A DNA stretch of 64,000 bases, taken from contig CALVEN010000002.1 of assembly GCA_944326585.1 (NCBI GenBank), positions 203,898 through 267,897 of the forward strand. The letters are read 5' to 3'. The position numbers were made by a program, and so were the translations under genes. How positions within the stretch are numbered: position 1 is the stretch's first letter; each line of letters begins with the position of its first letter. A model generated the notes under the pieces. The model made no database searches, was not told the DNA's origin, and was given only the letters and a program-made list of their open reading frames with translations. Origin of the DNA: Candidatus Gastranaerophilales bacterium (GTDB lineage: Bacteria > Cyanobacteriota > Vampirovibrionia > Gastranaerophilales > Gastranaerophilaceae). This document shows, one piece after another, positions 41,446 to 50,896 of this stretch.

Positions 41446-44400
41446 TATTTTTCATCCTTTTGTGAAAAGAAATTTTTAATCTTGCGGACTGCCTTCTGGA
41501 AGATATTTTCATTTGCAATCCTTTCAGCTTCAGCTTGAGCAGCTAAAAGTTCTTCCAGAGTCGCATTCGGATTTTCAGGATCCATCGGCGGCAATGTTTC
41601 TACAAAATGTTCGGCACTTTCAATTTCTGCCGTTGTAGCAAGCCACTTGAATGATTTTATCAAAGAAAGCGGTTTTGCTGTATCGCCTCTCAAAACTACC
41701 TGGAAGTTTGTTGTGCTCAGTTTGCCGAAATCATTTACAAAATTCGGGATTTGAGCCATTTCTTCTGCAGTTATGGCTTCCGTGAATATTGAAAACATCT
41801 TGGCTGCCGCAACATTCAAGCCCGGTGTAGCTTTTACAAGGTTAATCGGGTTAACTGCAGCGATAGGTCCTAACATATCCGCAATTTTTGAACCTAATCT
41901 TGCTCTGAGTTTCATATCAGCTTCATTGGTTAGCAAATTCATATCGCCTGTTATATTCATACACATAACAGGACCAACAGATGTTATCGGATCAAGTTTT
42001 GCGACCCCGTCTTTCATTATTATATGTCCGTCCAGAATATCAAAATGTGATGTCTGAATTGATGTTAATGAGTCAATGACACCGCCCAGAGCTGTCTGGA
42101 AAAATTCGGAATTACGGATGTTTTCAGCTAAAATCAGGTTTTCCAGTTTGCCGAAAGGTCCTAATTGTCCGTTTAATATTTCAAAGTTAACCGTGCCGTT
42201 AATGCCTTTCATTTGTTCTTGTTGAGTTTTTGCGGCACCGTCTATCGTCAAATCGGTATTAAATGCCATTGTACCTGACAGAGTGTCTTTCATATTCATT
42301 AATTCATAGAAAGTTCTTTCGACATTAAAGTTTGTACCTCTGACCTGTGCTTTTAAAAGCATAGAAAGCAGATTCGCCGAAATATCGCCTGTCACTCTGC
42401 CGCCAAGAGTTGAGGTGTTCAAATTATTCAGATAGAATATATTGTTTGAAAGTGAAATTTTACCGGCGGTATTATTCAGAACAATCGGCGGTGATGATAT
42501 TCTTTTCATATCAATAGAGCCGTTTAAAAGTTCCACCGGAATATCAGCGGGTTCCGCATTAGGATCCGCCTTCGGCGCGTATTTCATTGCCGCGTCGGAT
42601 ACTTTCATTAATTTAGGAACGTCAATATTTTCGGATGAAACATCAAGGTTATTGACAACAAAAACCTGTGCCGGTTCAAGGCTTGCATTACCTGCAATCC
42701 TGATATCGGAACCGTTTAACAATAAATCCTCAAGCGTTATATACAATGTTTTTGCAACAAATTTAAGACTCAGGGTTTTCATTGTTGTGTATAATTCAGG
42801 GATTGATAAATCCCAGATTCCGAAATTACCTCTGTATTTTGGAGATAAAGCCTGTCCGAAAATCAACAGGTCGCCGCCTGCCGTAAGTGAAGAATTTTCA
42901 AACGCGCAAAGCTGCATTTTTAAATCTTCCGGAATAGTTACGGTTATTTGGTTGATAAAAGGTGCAGGCGTATCAAGTTTTGTGACAGTACCTGAAACGG
43001 TCGCAACACCTTTTGCGCCTTGCATATTCATTTCAAGATCTTCACCAAATACTGTCGGAACTGCCTTTGTATACAATCCTGTATCACGAATATTAAGTCT
43101 GTTGCCTTTGTATGTAATTTTTGCCTGCAAAATACTCTGCAAACCTTTTACACTTTCTATATCAACAGGCGTAATATAATTCAAACTGTCTGCTTTGGTT
43201 TGGGAAATTATGTCCTGTCTTTTGTCGTCGCCTGTCAGCGAAAACTGTATCGGCAAGACGCCTTTTGCACTGATGAACGGTGCAGCAGCCTCTCCAAGTA
43301 TTTGTTTTAAGTCCTCAGCATAAAGTTTGCCGTTAGATTTTATATTGAAATAAGGTTTTCTCATATAATCAACAATTGTTCCGGCAAGATTTATTAAAGA
43401 AGATTTGTTAATCTTTACAAAAAGCGGATTAACAGTAATAATTTCTTCGCCTATATTTATATTTGTACCGGGGATAGAAATTCTGGAATTTGTAGGCGGG
43501 AGATAGATATTCAAACCTTCATTCTGGATATCGCCTGTAACAATTTTAAAGTCACTGTTTAATTTGACGGTTGCTTTAGTATCTGTAACTCTTAAAGAAT
43601 TGTCTTTTGTTGACATATCAAGGTCTGAAAGGATAATATTTATGTCGGAAACAGCTTCTTTGAGTTTGCCGGTAAGTTTTGTATCAAGGAATAAATTACC
43701 TGATTTTATATCGTAAGCATTTTTTAAATCAACCGGAGCAAATGCCGCAAAGAGTCCGGGTAAAGGTAATTTTTCCGCAAAAATTGAGATATCGGCAACG
43801 GATTCTTCGTTAATTTTACCTTCGGCTTGAAGTATGGAATCATTTACATACAAGTGTGTGTCCTGAACTTCAAGCATTGAATCTTTAAACAGAATGTTTG
43901 CATTGATATTTTTGAACAGCAAACCTATTTTGCTGTTGGAAATATTACCGTTACGGACTAAAATACCGCCGCTGGATTTAAGTTTTTTAAAATTGGTTTT
44001 TATTTTTGCGTTTGCAGAAATAAAACCGGCCCCTTTCATCATTGCAAGGTCATTTTTTATATGCAAAGTGTCCATTAATGCTTTTGTAAGAATTATTAAA
44101 TCATTAAAGTATATAGGTTTAGAATTAATTAAAATGTCAAGTTTCGGATGTTTTGAATAATTAACATTGCCGGAAATTCTTATGTTCTGGTCTTTTGCAA
44201 CATAAAGATTTGTATCAATATCTGCTGAGTGTCCGTTTAATTTTGCACGAACAAAGCTTTTCGGCAATTGGTACCCTGAAAGATTCATCGTTAAATCTTC
44301 AACATCTACAAAACCATGGACGATTACATTGCCTTTTCTGTTCAATCTTGCTTTTAATTTTGTATCAATATTTGTTTTTAAATTATAATCTCTGTACATC

Positions 44401-45170
44401 AGAACAGGATTTACAAAATCCATATCGGCTCTGTAATCAGGGTCATCTTCTTCATCAATTTCCGCTGCAGGCGGGATGAACGAATCTATATCCACGCTGG
44501 CTTTAATATTGACATCTTCATCGCTTGAAAATTTTGTCGAGGTTTTTACCTTAAACGTTTTCATATTATTAAAAGCCGCATCAAGTTCATCACCTTTTAA
44601 CGCGAGATAATGACCGGATGCAAGGTCATTGATTTTTAAAGAATAATTGTAAACGTTAATATTCGGCACTTTTATTTTAATCCAGGCAGGATTAAAGGCA
44701 AATTTTGAAGTTTGAGCGGGTGCCTGAAGTTCTTGTTGTCTTTTTTGTTCATTGATAATATTTTGGACAACGCTCATTATTTTATATTGAGAACCGTCTT
44801 CTGCTATATCAATGTTGATTTGAGGGTTTTCAACGGTCACTTCGGAAATTCGTACGGTTAATAACAACAAATTCGGCAGAGAAATTTTTGCTTTTGCATT
44901 TCCGATATTTAACAATTCTGATTTGTCGGGCAGAGTAATGTTTAAGCCTTCAATTTTTATACCGGCTTCCAAAATCGGTGTTGTATAAAGTCTTATATCT
45001 TTAAAGTCAATATTCATATGCGACTGTTCAAGCGTAAGCTTTTGAATATCGTCTTTATAAGCATTTAAGTCCAATTTTCTCGGCAACACGAACAAGAATG
45101 CCAAATAAGCTAATAATATAATTGCTAATACAATAATTCCTACAATTTTTAAAAATTTTTTCACGCTCAT
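41445..45170 (-). CDS. Very large AsmA-family protein (1241 aa)
   Basis: The N-terminal membrane anchor (about 5-30) is followed by about 1200 residues of beta-rich repeats with AsmA features: 'DLNAYKDDIQKLTLEQSHMNIDFKDIRL' near the start and 'GTVNFEILNGQLGPFGKLENLI' near 1040. The C-terminal tail (about 1195-1241) is helical and charged. The proposed role is lipid transfer between membranes. GGAGT is only one base from the ATG at 45170; the in-frame GTG at 45164 is better spaced and may be the real start. Two downstream genes follow in the operon. Confidence 0.78.
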   Translation of the reverse strand: MSVKKFLKIVGIIVLAIILLAYLAFLFVLPRKLDLNAYKDDIQKLTLEQSHMNIDFKDIRLYTTPILEAGIKIEGLNITLPDKSELLNIGNAKAKISLPNLLLLTVRISEVTVENPQINIDIAEDGSQYKIMSVVQNIINEQKRQQELQAPAQTSKFAFNPAWIKIKVPNINVYNYSLKINDLASGHYLALKGDELDAAFNNMKTFKVKTSTKFSSDEDVNIKASVDIDSFIPPAAEIDEEDDPDYRADMDFVNPVLMYRDYNLKTNIDTKLKARLNRKGNVIVHGFVDVEDLTMNLSGYQLPKSFVRAKLNGHSADIDTNLYVAKDQNIRISGNVNYSKHPKLDILINSKPIYFNDLIILTKALMDTLHIKNDLAMMKGAGFISANAKIKTNFKKLKSSGGILVRNGNISNSKIGLLFKNINANILFKDSMLEVQDTHLYVNDSILQAEGKINEESVADISIFAEKLPLPGLFAAFAPVDLKNAYDIKSGNLFLDTKLTGKLKEAVSDINIILSDLDMSTKDNSLRVTDTKATVKLNSDFKIVTGDIQNEGLNIYLPPTNSRISIPGTNINIGEEIITVNPLFVKINKSSLINLAGTIVDYMRKPYFNIKSNGKLYAEDLKQILGEAAAPFISAKGVLPIQFSLTGDDKRQDIISQTKADSLNYITPVDIESVKGLQSILQAKITYKGNRLNIRDTGLYTKAVPTVFGEDLEMNMQGAKGVATVSGTVTKLDTPAPFINQITVTIPEDLKMQLCAFENSSLTAGGDLLIFGQALSPKYRGNFGIWDLSIPELYTTMKTLSLKFVAKTLYITLEDLLLNGSDIRIAGNASLEPAQVFVVNNLDVSSENIDVPKLMKVSDAAMKYAPKADPNAEPADIPVELLNGSIDMKRISSPPIVLNNTAGKISLSNNIFYLNNLNTSTLGGRVTGDISANLLSMLLKAQVRGTNFNVERTFYELMNMKDTLSGTMAFNTDLTIDGAAKTQQEQMKGINGTVNFEILNGQLGPFGKLENLILAENIRNSEFFQTALGGVIDSLTSIQTSHFDILDGHIIMKDGVAKLDPITSVGPVMCMNITGDMNLLTNEADMKLRARLGSKIADMLGPIAAVNPINLVKATPGLNVAAAKMFSIFTEAITAEEMAQIPNFVNDFGKLSTTNFQVVLRGDTAKPLSLIKSFKWLATTAEIESAEHFVETLPPMDPENPNATLEELLAAQAEAERIANENIFQKAVRKIKNFFSQKDEK

Positions 45171-45252
45171 ACTCCTTTAGCAATATTATTAAATAATATA
45201 TTTACAAAATAAAGGTTATTTAAATTTTTGTTTACAAAATTTTTATAATTTG

Positions 45253-45261
45253 TGTTATAAT
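45253..45261 (+). promoter_or_regulatory. Extended -10 (TGTTATAAT) of the pyruvyltransferase fusion gene
   Basis: TGnTATAAT at 45253-45261 with TTTACA 19 bases upstream of the hexamer; the gene has a GAGGG ribosome binding site. Confidence 0.6.
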
Positions 45262-45300
45262 AATACACGATATTAGAATTAAGAATTATAGAGGGTTATA

Positions 45301-47676
45301 ATGTTAAAAACAGCTAAATGCAGCGGCTGCGGAGCTTGCTATAATATTTGTCCGCAACATGCTATTAAAATGAAAGAAGATATTTATGGATTTAAATATC
45401 CGTCTATTGATAAAACTTCGTGTACGGATTGCGGTCTTTGTGAAAAAATATGTAATACAAATGATTTTAATAACATAAAAAATCCTGCCTGTTATGCTTT
45501 TATGGCAGATGACAAGACAAGGTCAAAAAGCGCTTCCGGCGGCGTATTCCCCAGTCTAGCCAATTATTTCATTAACAATGGCGGCTATGTCTGCGGTGCC
45601 GTATGGGATAAAGAGTTGAATGATAAGCAGGAGGGGGGGGCACCATCAAAGCTTTCTAAAGACTGGAGCGTTAAACATATAGTATCAAACCGTCCGGATG
45701 ATATTGAAAAAATGAGAAGTTCAAAATATCTTCAAAGTAATACGGGTAATTGTTATAAGGAGATTAAATCTTTACTGGATAAAAATATAAAGGTTCTTTT
45801 TACAGGTACTCCGTGTCAGGTAAACGGTTTAAAATCATTTTTACGAAAAGATTATGCTAATTTGTATTGTGTTGATTTAATATGTCATGGTGTACCTTCA
45901 GCCGGGATGTTTAAAAAATATCTGGCTGAAAATTTTAAGAATGTTGAATATATAAATTTCAGAGAAAAAAGTCGTACAGGCTGGGGATTGGATTTCAAAA
46001 TAAAAGAAAATAATAAAGTCAGGTATTTGGAAAATTCTGAATATTATAAAATGTTTCTGAACGATGTTATGTTTAGAGAATCATGCTACAGCTGTGAATA
46101 TAACAAAATGCCCAGACAAGGTGATATTACAATGGGTGACTTTTGGAGGATAACAAAATACAGTAAAAAATTGGATGATAAACTCGGCACATCAGTTATT
46201 ACAGTAAATAATTCAAAAGGTGAAAAATTATTAAAAATCTTAAAAAACAATTCAAAACTTTGTAAAAAAGTCCCGTTGAAATATGCGTTAAGAGGGAATC
46301 CGAATTTATACAGACCAAGCATTCCGCACAAGAATAGAGAGGACTTTTTAAAAAGATTTGATAAAATGACGTTTAAAGAAAATTATCAATATACACTGGA
46401 AGACAAATGTGATTGTATGGTGATAAATTTTTGGTTTACAGGTAATTACGGAGCGTGTCTTACTGCCTATGGCGTTATTTGTTTGCTCCAAAAATTAGGT
46501 TTAAATGCTAAAACCATCAATTACGTTTCAGCTGATCAGGTTAGAAAATTTAAAGACGGTTTTTCAGAAAAATTCGGCGAGAAATATTTGAATTTGACAA
46601 ATCCTGTAGAAAATTATGAGGATTTTTTAGATTTAAATAAAAATTGTAAAACATTTATTGCCGGCTCCGATCAAATTTGGTCTGATTTGGTGACTTACTC
46701 ACATCATTGCAAGGCTACTCAAAGCATTTATTATCTGGATTTTGCAGCTCCTGATGCGAAAAAGATTACTTATGCGACAAGTTTTGGCGTGGCTGAATGT
46801 AAAAATTCCGCTAAAGATAAAATAATATTCAAACATTTTGTCAAGCAATTTGATGCAATATCCGTAAGAGAATCTTCCGGAAAAGATATAATGAAAAATG
46901 AATTTGGAATTGATACAACACAACTGATTGACGGTGCTTTTAATATTCCGATGTCAAAACTTACAGAAATGACTGATTTATATCCGCCGTCCGGTGAAAA
47001 ATATGTAGCATATTACTGTCTGCCTTATTATAAATCAGATAAGAACAAAGAGGATGATATTGCGCACCGAATAAGTGAAAAATTAAATTTACCGTTAAAG
47101 AAAGTTCCGTATGATAAAACAATTCCTGTCGAAAAATGGTTGTCTATAATTAAAAATGCGGAATTTGTAATAAGTGATTCTTATCATGCTGTAGTTTTTT
47201 CAATAATTTTCAACAAACCTTTTGTTCAAATTATGCGTGCAAACGCCCAGGCAAGATTTGATTCATTATTTGATTTGTTAGAAATGGAAAACAATTCCAT
47301 TGGTCGTTTTGAAAAAGAATTGGATTTTGAGAAAATTTTTGTCAAACGAGATTGGGAGAAAATAAATAAAATTATTGAAAAAGAAGTCAAGCGTGCTGAA
47401 GTTTGGATGAAGCAGGCATTGGATGCTCCGGTTAAAGATAAATCATCTTATGCTATGACTAATTTTTTGATATCAAAATCATTAGTGGATGAAGGAACTG
47501 CCGGAATTTGTTCAAATAAAGCGAGAATATTATCAAAATATTTTTACTATAAATTGCTTTCAAAAATTTTTCCGGGTAAAAAACGCAGTTATTATAAATA
47601 CAAAAGCATGCTATACAGACCTTACTATAAAGTTATTAAACAAAATGCTAAAAGTGTAGATAATTTAAAATATTAA
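45301..47676 (+). CDS. F420-hydrogenase-beta-like / polysaccharide pyruvyl transferase fusion
   Basis: The 791-residue protein has two 4Fe-4S motifs at the N-terminus ('CSGCGACYNICP' from residue 7, 'CTDCGLCEKICN' around 40). A coenzyme F420 hydrogenase/dehydrogenase beta-type domain with 'FTGTPCQVNGLKSFL' extends to about residue 365. From about 370 ('CMVINFWFTGNYGACLTAYG') it is a polysaccharide pyruvyl transferase, with 'FIAGSDQIW' and 'VISDSYHAVVFSIIF'. Such fusions are usually in surface-glycan regions and probably add pyruvate ketals. Codons 111-114 contain a run of eight G encoding 'EGGA' in an insertion relative to the family, as I recall it. Confidence 0.85.
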   Translation: MLKTAKCSGCGACYNICPQHAIKMKEDIYGFKYPSIDKTSCTDCGLCEKICNTNDFNNIKNPACYAFMADDKTRSKSASGGVFPSLANYFINNGGYVCGAVWDKELNDKQEGGAPSKLSKDWSVKHIVSNRPDDIEKMRSSKYLQSNTGNCYKEIKSLLDKNIKVLFTGTPCQVNGLKSFLRKDYANLYCVDLICHGVPSAGMFKKYLAENFKNVEYINFREKSRTGWGLDFKIKENNKVRYLENSEYYKMFLNDVMFRESCYSCEYNKMPRQGDITMGDFWRITKYSKKLDDKLGTSVITVNNSKGEKLLKILKNNSKLCKKVPLKYALRGNPNLYRPSIPHKNREDFLKRFDKMTFKENYQYTLEDKCDCMVINFWFTGNYGACLTAYGVICLLQKLGLNAKTINYVSADQVRKFKDGFSEKFGEKYLNLTNPVENYEDFLDLNKNCKTFIAGSDQIWSDLVTYSHHCKATQSIYYLDFAAPDAKKITYATSFGVAECKNSAKDKIIFKHFVKQFDAISVRESSGKDIMKNEFGIDTTQLIDGAFNIPMSKLTEMTDLYPPSGEKYVAYYCLPYYKSDKNKEDDIAHRISEKLNLPLKKVPYDKTIPVEKWLSIIKNAEFVISDSYHAVVFSIIFNKPFVQIMRANAQARFDSLFDLLEMENNSIGRFEKELDFEKIFVKRDWEKINKIIEKEVKRAEVWMKQALDAPVKDKSSYAMTNFLISKSLVDEGTAGICSNKARILSKYFYYKLLSKIFPGKKRSYYKYKSMLYRPYYKVIKQNAKSVDNLKY
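45633..45640. repeat. Homopolymer G8 inside the pyruvyltransferase fusion gene
   Basis: Eight consecutive G in an AT-rich coding region, in frame as the window stands. A loss or gain of one base would break the gene at residue about 112. Confidence 0.85.
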
Positions 47677-49043
47677 TTTTTTAAAAATACTTCCAGCCCG
47701 TCCGCAATGGCTTTTGCGCAGCGTTTTTGAAAGCGGTGATTTGTAATCAAGGCATTGTCGTCCGGGTTTATAAGGTATGCGACTTCTATCAATATGCTCA
47801 AAGCATTTGTATTTCTGACAAGCGCAAGACTGCCCTGTCTGACATTGTCGTTTTGAGTGCCTAATTGCTTTGTCATTTCCGCTAAAATATTTGCCGCCAC
47901 AGGTTTTGCCTGATTATAATAAAAATAAATACTTGTACCTCTGTGTTTTAATGGGTTCGCGCTATCGGGCAGAGAGTTTCCATGGATACTTATTAAAAAC
48001 ATTGCATCATTTTTGTTCGCTGTTTCAATACGGTCAAAAAGCCCTGTATAATTATCACCTGTACGTGTCATTATAACTTTTGCCCCGCGGTTTTCAAGCT
48101 CATGCCGCAATAATTTTGAAATTGCAAGAGTTATATCTTTTTCTTTGTCGCCAAAACAACCGATAGCGCCGGCTTCCGAGCCGCCGTGACCCGCGTCAAC
48201 CGCTATTGTAATATTTTTAAGAGGATGTTTGGTGTCTATAACAGGGAATTTCCTTATTTTAAATACAAAATCATTTCCGTCATAGCTGCCGCTGTATCCT
48301 GCCAGTCTTGACGTTCCCGTAATTTCTTTATACGGGAATTCAAAAATGTAGGTATTATCAGGACAATCTTTTACATTATAAAATTTAAGAGTAATAACCT
48401 CGCCTTCAACCATTTCATAGGGTGTTTTTTTATCAAGATGAAAAATAAACTTAAAATATTCATCATCATCCGCCCTGTCATAGCCGTTTACAACAGCGGG
48501 CGAATTCAGATATCCGTCAAATATTTTAACATTATTTTTTGAAATCCATGCTTTTTTATCTTCACCTAACACGACTCTGTAAAAATTGCTCAATTCGGCA
48601 TCAATACTTAACGGAATATCTTTTTCAAAATGCGACATTCTGTTTATCCCTGCATCTACCGGCGTTGTTCTTAGAGGTGAATTATCAACGGATGTCAAAA
48701 ATTCTTTTCGCTTCTCGTATTCAACAAGTTTTGGAGGAGCATAAATACCTGCGGCAGTTTTTTTAGGACGGTTAATTATATAAGTTTTTAATTTATCACC
48801 GCATTGTAATACAAATTTGTTTTCACCTTCTTCAAGCAAAACTACGTGTGCAAAGCCGCCTGACGAATGAATTTTTACTTTTACTCCGTTAACAAGCAAC
48901 ATATCTTTAGGATTGGAAGAACCTATAAAAAACGTTGACGGTGAATTTATCGTAACGATGTTTTTGTGCGGGTATACTACATCAAAAGCGTATACAATCT
49001 GCCCGAAAAGTATTACAAAAATAAGCGTAAAAAATTTTTTCAT
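47673..49043 (-). CDS. N-acetylmuramoyl-L-alanine amidase (AmiC type)
   Basis: The 456-residue product has a signal peptide (about 1-19). An N-terminal beta-rich region (about 25-270) is followed by an Amidase_3 domain. Zinc ligands are visible: 'AVDAGHGGSEAGA', Glu in 'KEKDITLAISK' and His in 'LISIHGNSLPD'. The catalytic Glu is in 'LIEVAYL'. It cleaves the amide between muramic acid and the stem peptide, e.g. during daughter-cell separation. It overlaps the convergent fusion gene by 4 bases. The spacing of GGAG (about 14 bases) to the ATG is long. Confidence 0.9.
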   Translation of the reverse strand: MKKFFTLIFVILFGQIVYAFDVVYPHKNIVTINSPSTFFIGSSNPKDMLLVNGVKVKIHSSGGFAHVVLLEEGENKFVLQCGDKLKTYIINRPKKTAAGIYAPPKLVEYEKRKEFLTSVDNSPLRTTPVDAGINRMSHFEKDIPLSIDAELSNFYRVVLGEDKKAWISKNNVKIFDGYLNSPAVVNGYDRADDDEYFKFIFHLDKKTPYEMVEGEVITLKFYNVKDCPDNTYIFEFPYKEITGTSRLAGYSGSYDGNDFVFKIRKFPVIDTKHPLKNITIAVDAGHGGSEAGAIGCFGDKEKDITLAISKLLRHELENRGAKVIMTRTGDNYTGLFDRIETANKNDAMFLISIHGNSLPDSANPLKHRGTSIYFYYNQAKPVAANILAEMTKQLGTQNDNVRQGSLALVRNTNALSILIEVAYLINPDDNALITNHRFQKRCAKAIADGLEVFLKN

Positions 49044-49122
49044 AACATTATCTTACTCCATTATTTCCAAATAATAAATTTTTGTAATTTTATTTAATAT
49101 TTAATTATTTTAAAGTTCCTTA

Positions 49123-49131
49123 TGCTAAAAT
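49123..49131 (+). promoter_or_regulatory. Extended -10 (TGCTAAAAT) of the ftsI-murE operon
   Basis: TGnTAAAAT lies 17 bases before the ATG at 49148, giving a short leader that holds AGAGGTGGGG. Confidence 0.6.
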
Positions 49132-49147
49132 AATGAGAGGTGGGGAT

Positions 49148-50896
49148 ATGCGAAACAGAAACAGGGAAAATGAAAAAGAAAAAAGAATGAAAAGCTTTGA
49201 CAGAATTCTGGGGCTTTTGCAGGTTTTCTTTATATGTTTTGCAGCTTTTCTTGCGATTTATTTATTTATTGTTCAGATTATTGACGTGGGAAAATATCGT
49301 GCCAAAGCCAGAAATCAGCGAATAAACAGAAGTTTTGTGATGCGCGGTGATATTTATGACAGAAACGGCATAAAACTTGCAACCGATAAAGTTTATTCGG
49401 ATGTTTATGCACACCCTGCGAATTACGATTCATCAGAAGAAGATTTGGCTAAAAAACTTGCACCAATATTAAAAATGCCGTACGGTGAATTATTGAATAT
49501 GCTTAAAAAACCTGGGCCTGTTATTACCATTAAAAAGGATATTGATAAAAATACCGCAAAAGAACTTGCCAAATTGCATTTGAGAGAAATCAGCATGGGT
49601 AAGAAAAATACCCGTACATACCCTCAAGGAAACCTTGCGGCGCATGTTTTGGGGTATTATAATTTTGACGCGGATATTGCAAACGGAGTTGAATATACGG
49701 CAAAAGACAAACTTGAACACGTTGAACATGCCGTGAGATATCAAAGAACCCGCGACGGCAAAATTATTTATGATTTTACGACAGACCCCGTTGCAACAAC
49801 CACAAACCCTAAAGGACAGGATATAACTTTAACTATAGATGCCGCAATCCAGCACGTATGCGAAAAAGAATTGCAGAAAATGATTGAAGAAAAAGAGGCT
49901 CTTCGAGGCACCGTAATTGTTATGAATCCTAAAAACGGCGAAATCCTTGCATATGCGGTTTATCCGACTTACGACCCGAATAATTACAAAAAAGCCAGTG
50001 AAATTCAGATTAAAAACTGGACTTTGACGGATGTATTCCCGCCCGGATCAACATTTAAAATCATTACAGTTTCAAGTGCAATGGAACTCGGCAAAATAAA
50101 CGAACACACCGAAATTCTTGACACCGGTAAAACATCAATCGGCAAATGGGAAATCAAAAACTACGACTATAACGTCCATCCGTATCCCGGGATGATATCT
50201 CTTGAATATTTGTTTGAACACTCAAGTAACATCGGCTCAATAAATGTAGCAAAAACAATGACTTCTAAAGAATTTTATGATATGCTCAAAAAATTCGGTT
50301 TTGGTCAAAGATCTGGAATAGATTTGCCCGGAGAATCAGCAGGACTGCTTCCTGCATGGCACAAATGGGATAAGGGGATTCATGCGACAATGGCTTACGG
50401 TTACGGAACTTCGGTTTCCGCAATGCAAATGGTGAGTGCCGTATCAGCACTGGCAAATAACGGTGTCAGAGTAACCCCTCATATCATAAAATACCCTCAA
50501 GAAGAATATGATCAAAAAATTCACTACACTCAAGTAGTTTCGCCGGAAACAGCAAAAACAGTTACAAAACTTCTGGCTGAAAGTGTTAATAACGGAAAAT
50601 CCGTCATAAAAATGGATAAATATAATGTCGCGGCAAAAACCGGTACTTCAAATAAACCAAAAGAAGGCGGTTCAGGTTATACAGGTATGTCCTACACCTC
50701 AACAATAGGCTATCTTCCGGCAACTGACCCGCAGGTTTTGATTTATGTAATGATAGACAGTGCAAGAGTCGGTGCAATTTGGGGCAACACGGTTGCAGGA
50801 CCTGTTTTCCATGAAGTCGCAGAACAAACCGCAAGAATTATGAACCTGAAACCTGATAAACAGCCTAAGAAAAAGGAGACCACTAATGAAACTTGA
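49148..50896 (+). CDS. ftsI: Peptidoglycan transpeptidase FtsI (PBP2/3 class)
   Basis: This 582-residue class B penicillin-binding protein cross-links septal peptidoglycan. It has one N-terminal membrane helix (about 25-48), a dimerisation domain and a transpeptidase domain. The active-site motifs are SxxK at Ser301 ('PPGSTFKI'), SxN at 359-361 ('SSN') and KTG at about 497 ('KTGTSN'). The ATG at 49148 follows AGAGGTGGGG and is preferred to 49133. Its 3' end overlaps murE by 11 bases. The murE neighbourhood supports FtsI rather than an elongation-type PBP2. Confidence 0.92.
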   Translation: MRNRNRENEKEKRMKSFDRILGLLQVFFICFAAFLAIYLFIVQIIDVGKYRAKARNQRINRSFVMRGDIYDRNGIKLATDKVYSDVYAHPANYDSSEEDLAKKLAPILKMPYGELLNMLKKPGPVITIKKDIDKNTAKELAKLHLREISMGKKNTRTYPQGNLAAHVLGYYNFDADIANGVEYTAKDKLEHVEHAVRYQRTRDGKIIYDFTTDPVATTTNPKGQDITLTIDAAIQHVCEKELQKMIEEKEALRGTVIVMNPKNGEILAYAVYPTYDPNNYKKASEIQIKNWTLTDVFPPGSTFKIITVSSAMELGKINEHTEILDTGKTSIGKWEIKNYDYNVHPYPGMISLEYLFEHSSNIGSINVAKTMTSKEFYDMLKKFGFGQRSGIDLPGESAGLLPAWHKWDKGIHATMAYGYGTSVSAMQMVSAVSALANNGVRVTPHIIKYPQEEYDQKIHYTQVVSPETAKTVTKLLAESVNNGKSVIKMDKYNVAAKTGTSNKPKEGGSGYTGMSYTSTIGYLPATDPQVLIYVMIDSARVGAIWGNTVAGPVFHEVAEQTARIMNLKPDKQPKKKETTNET

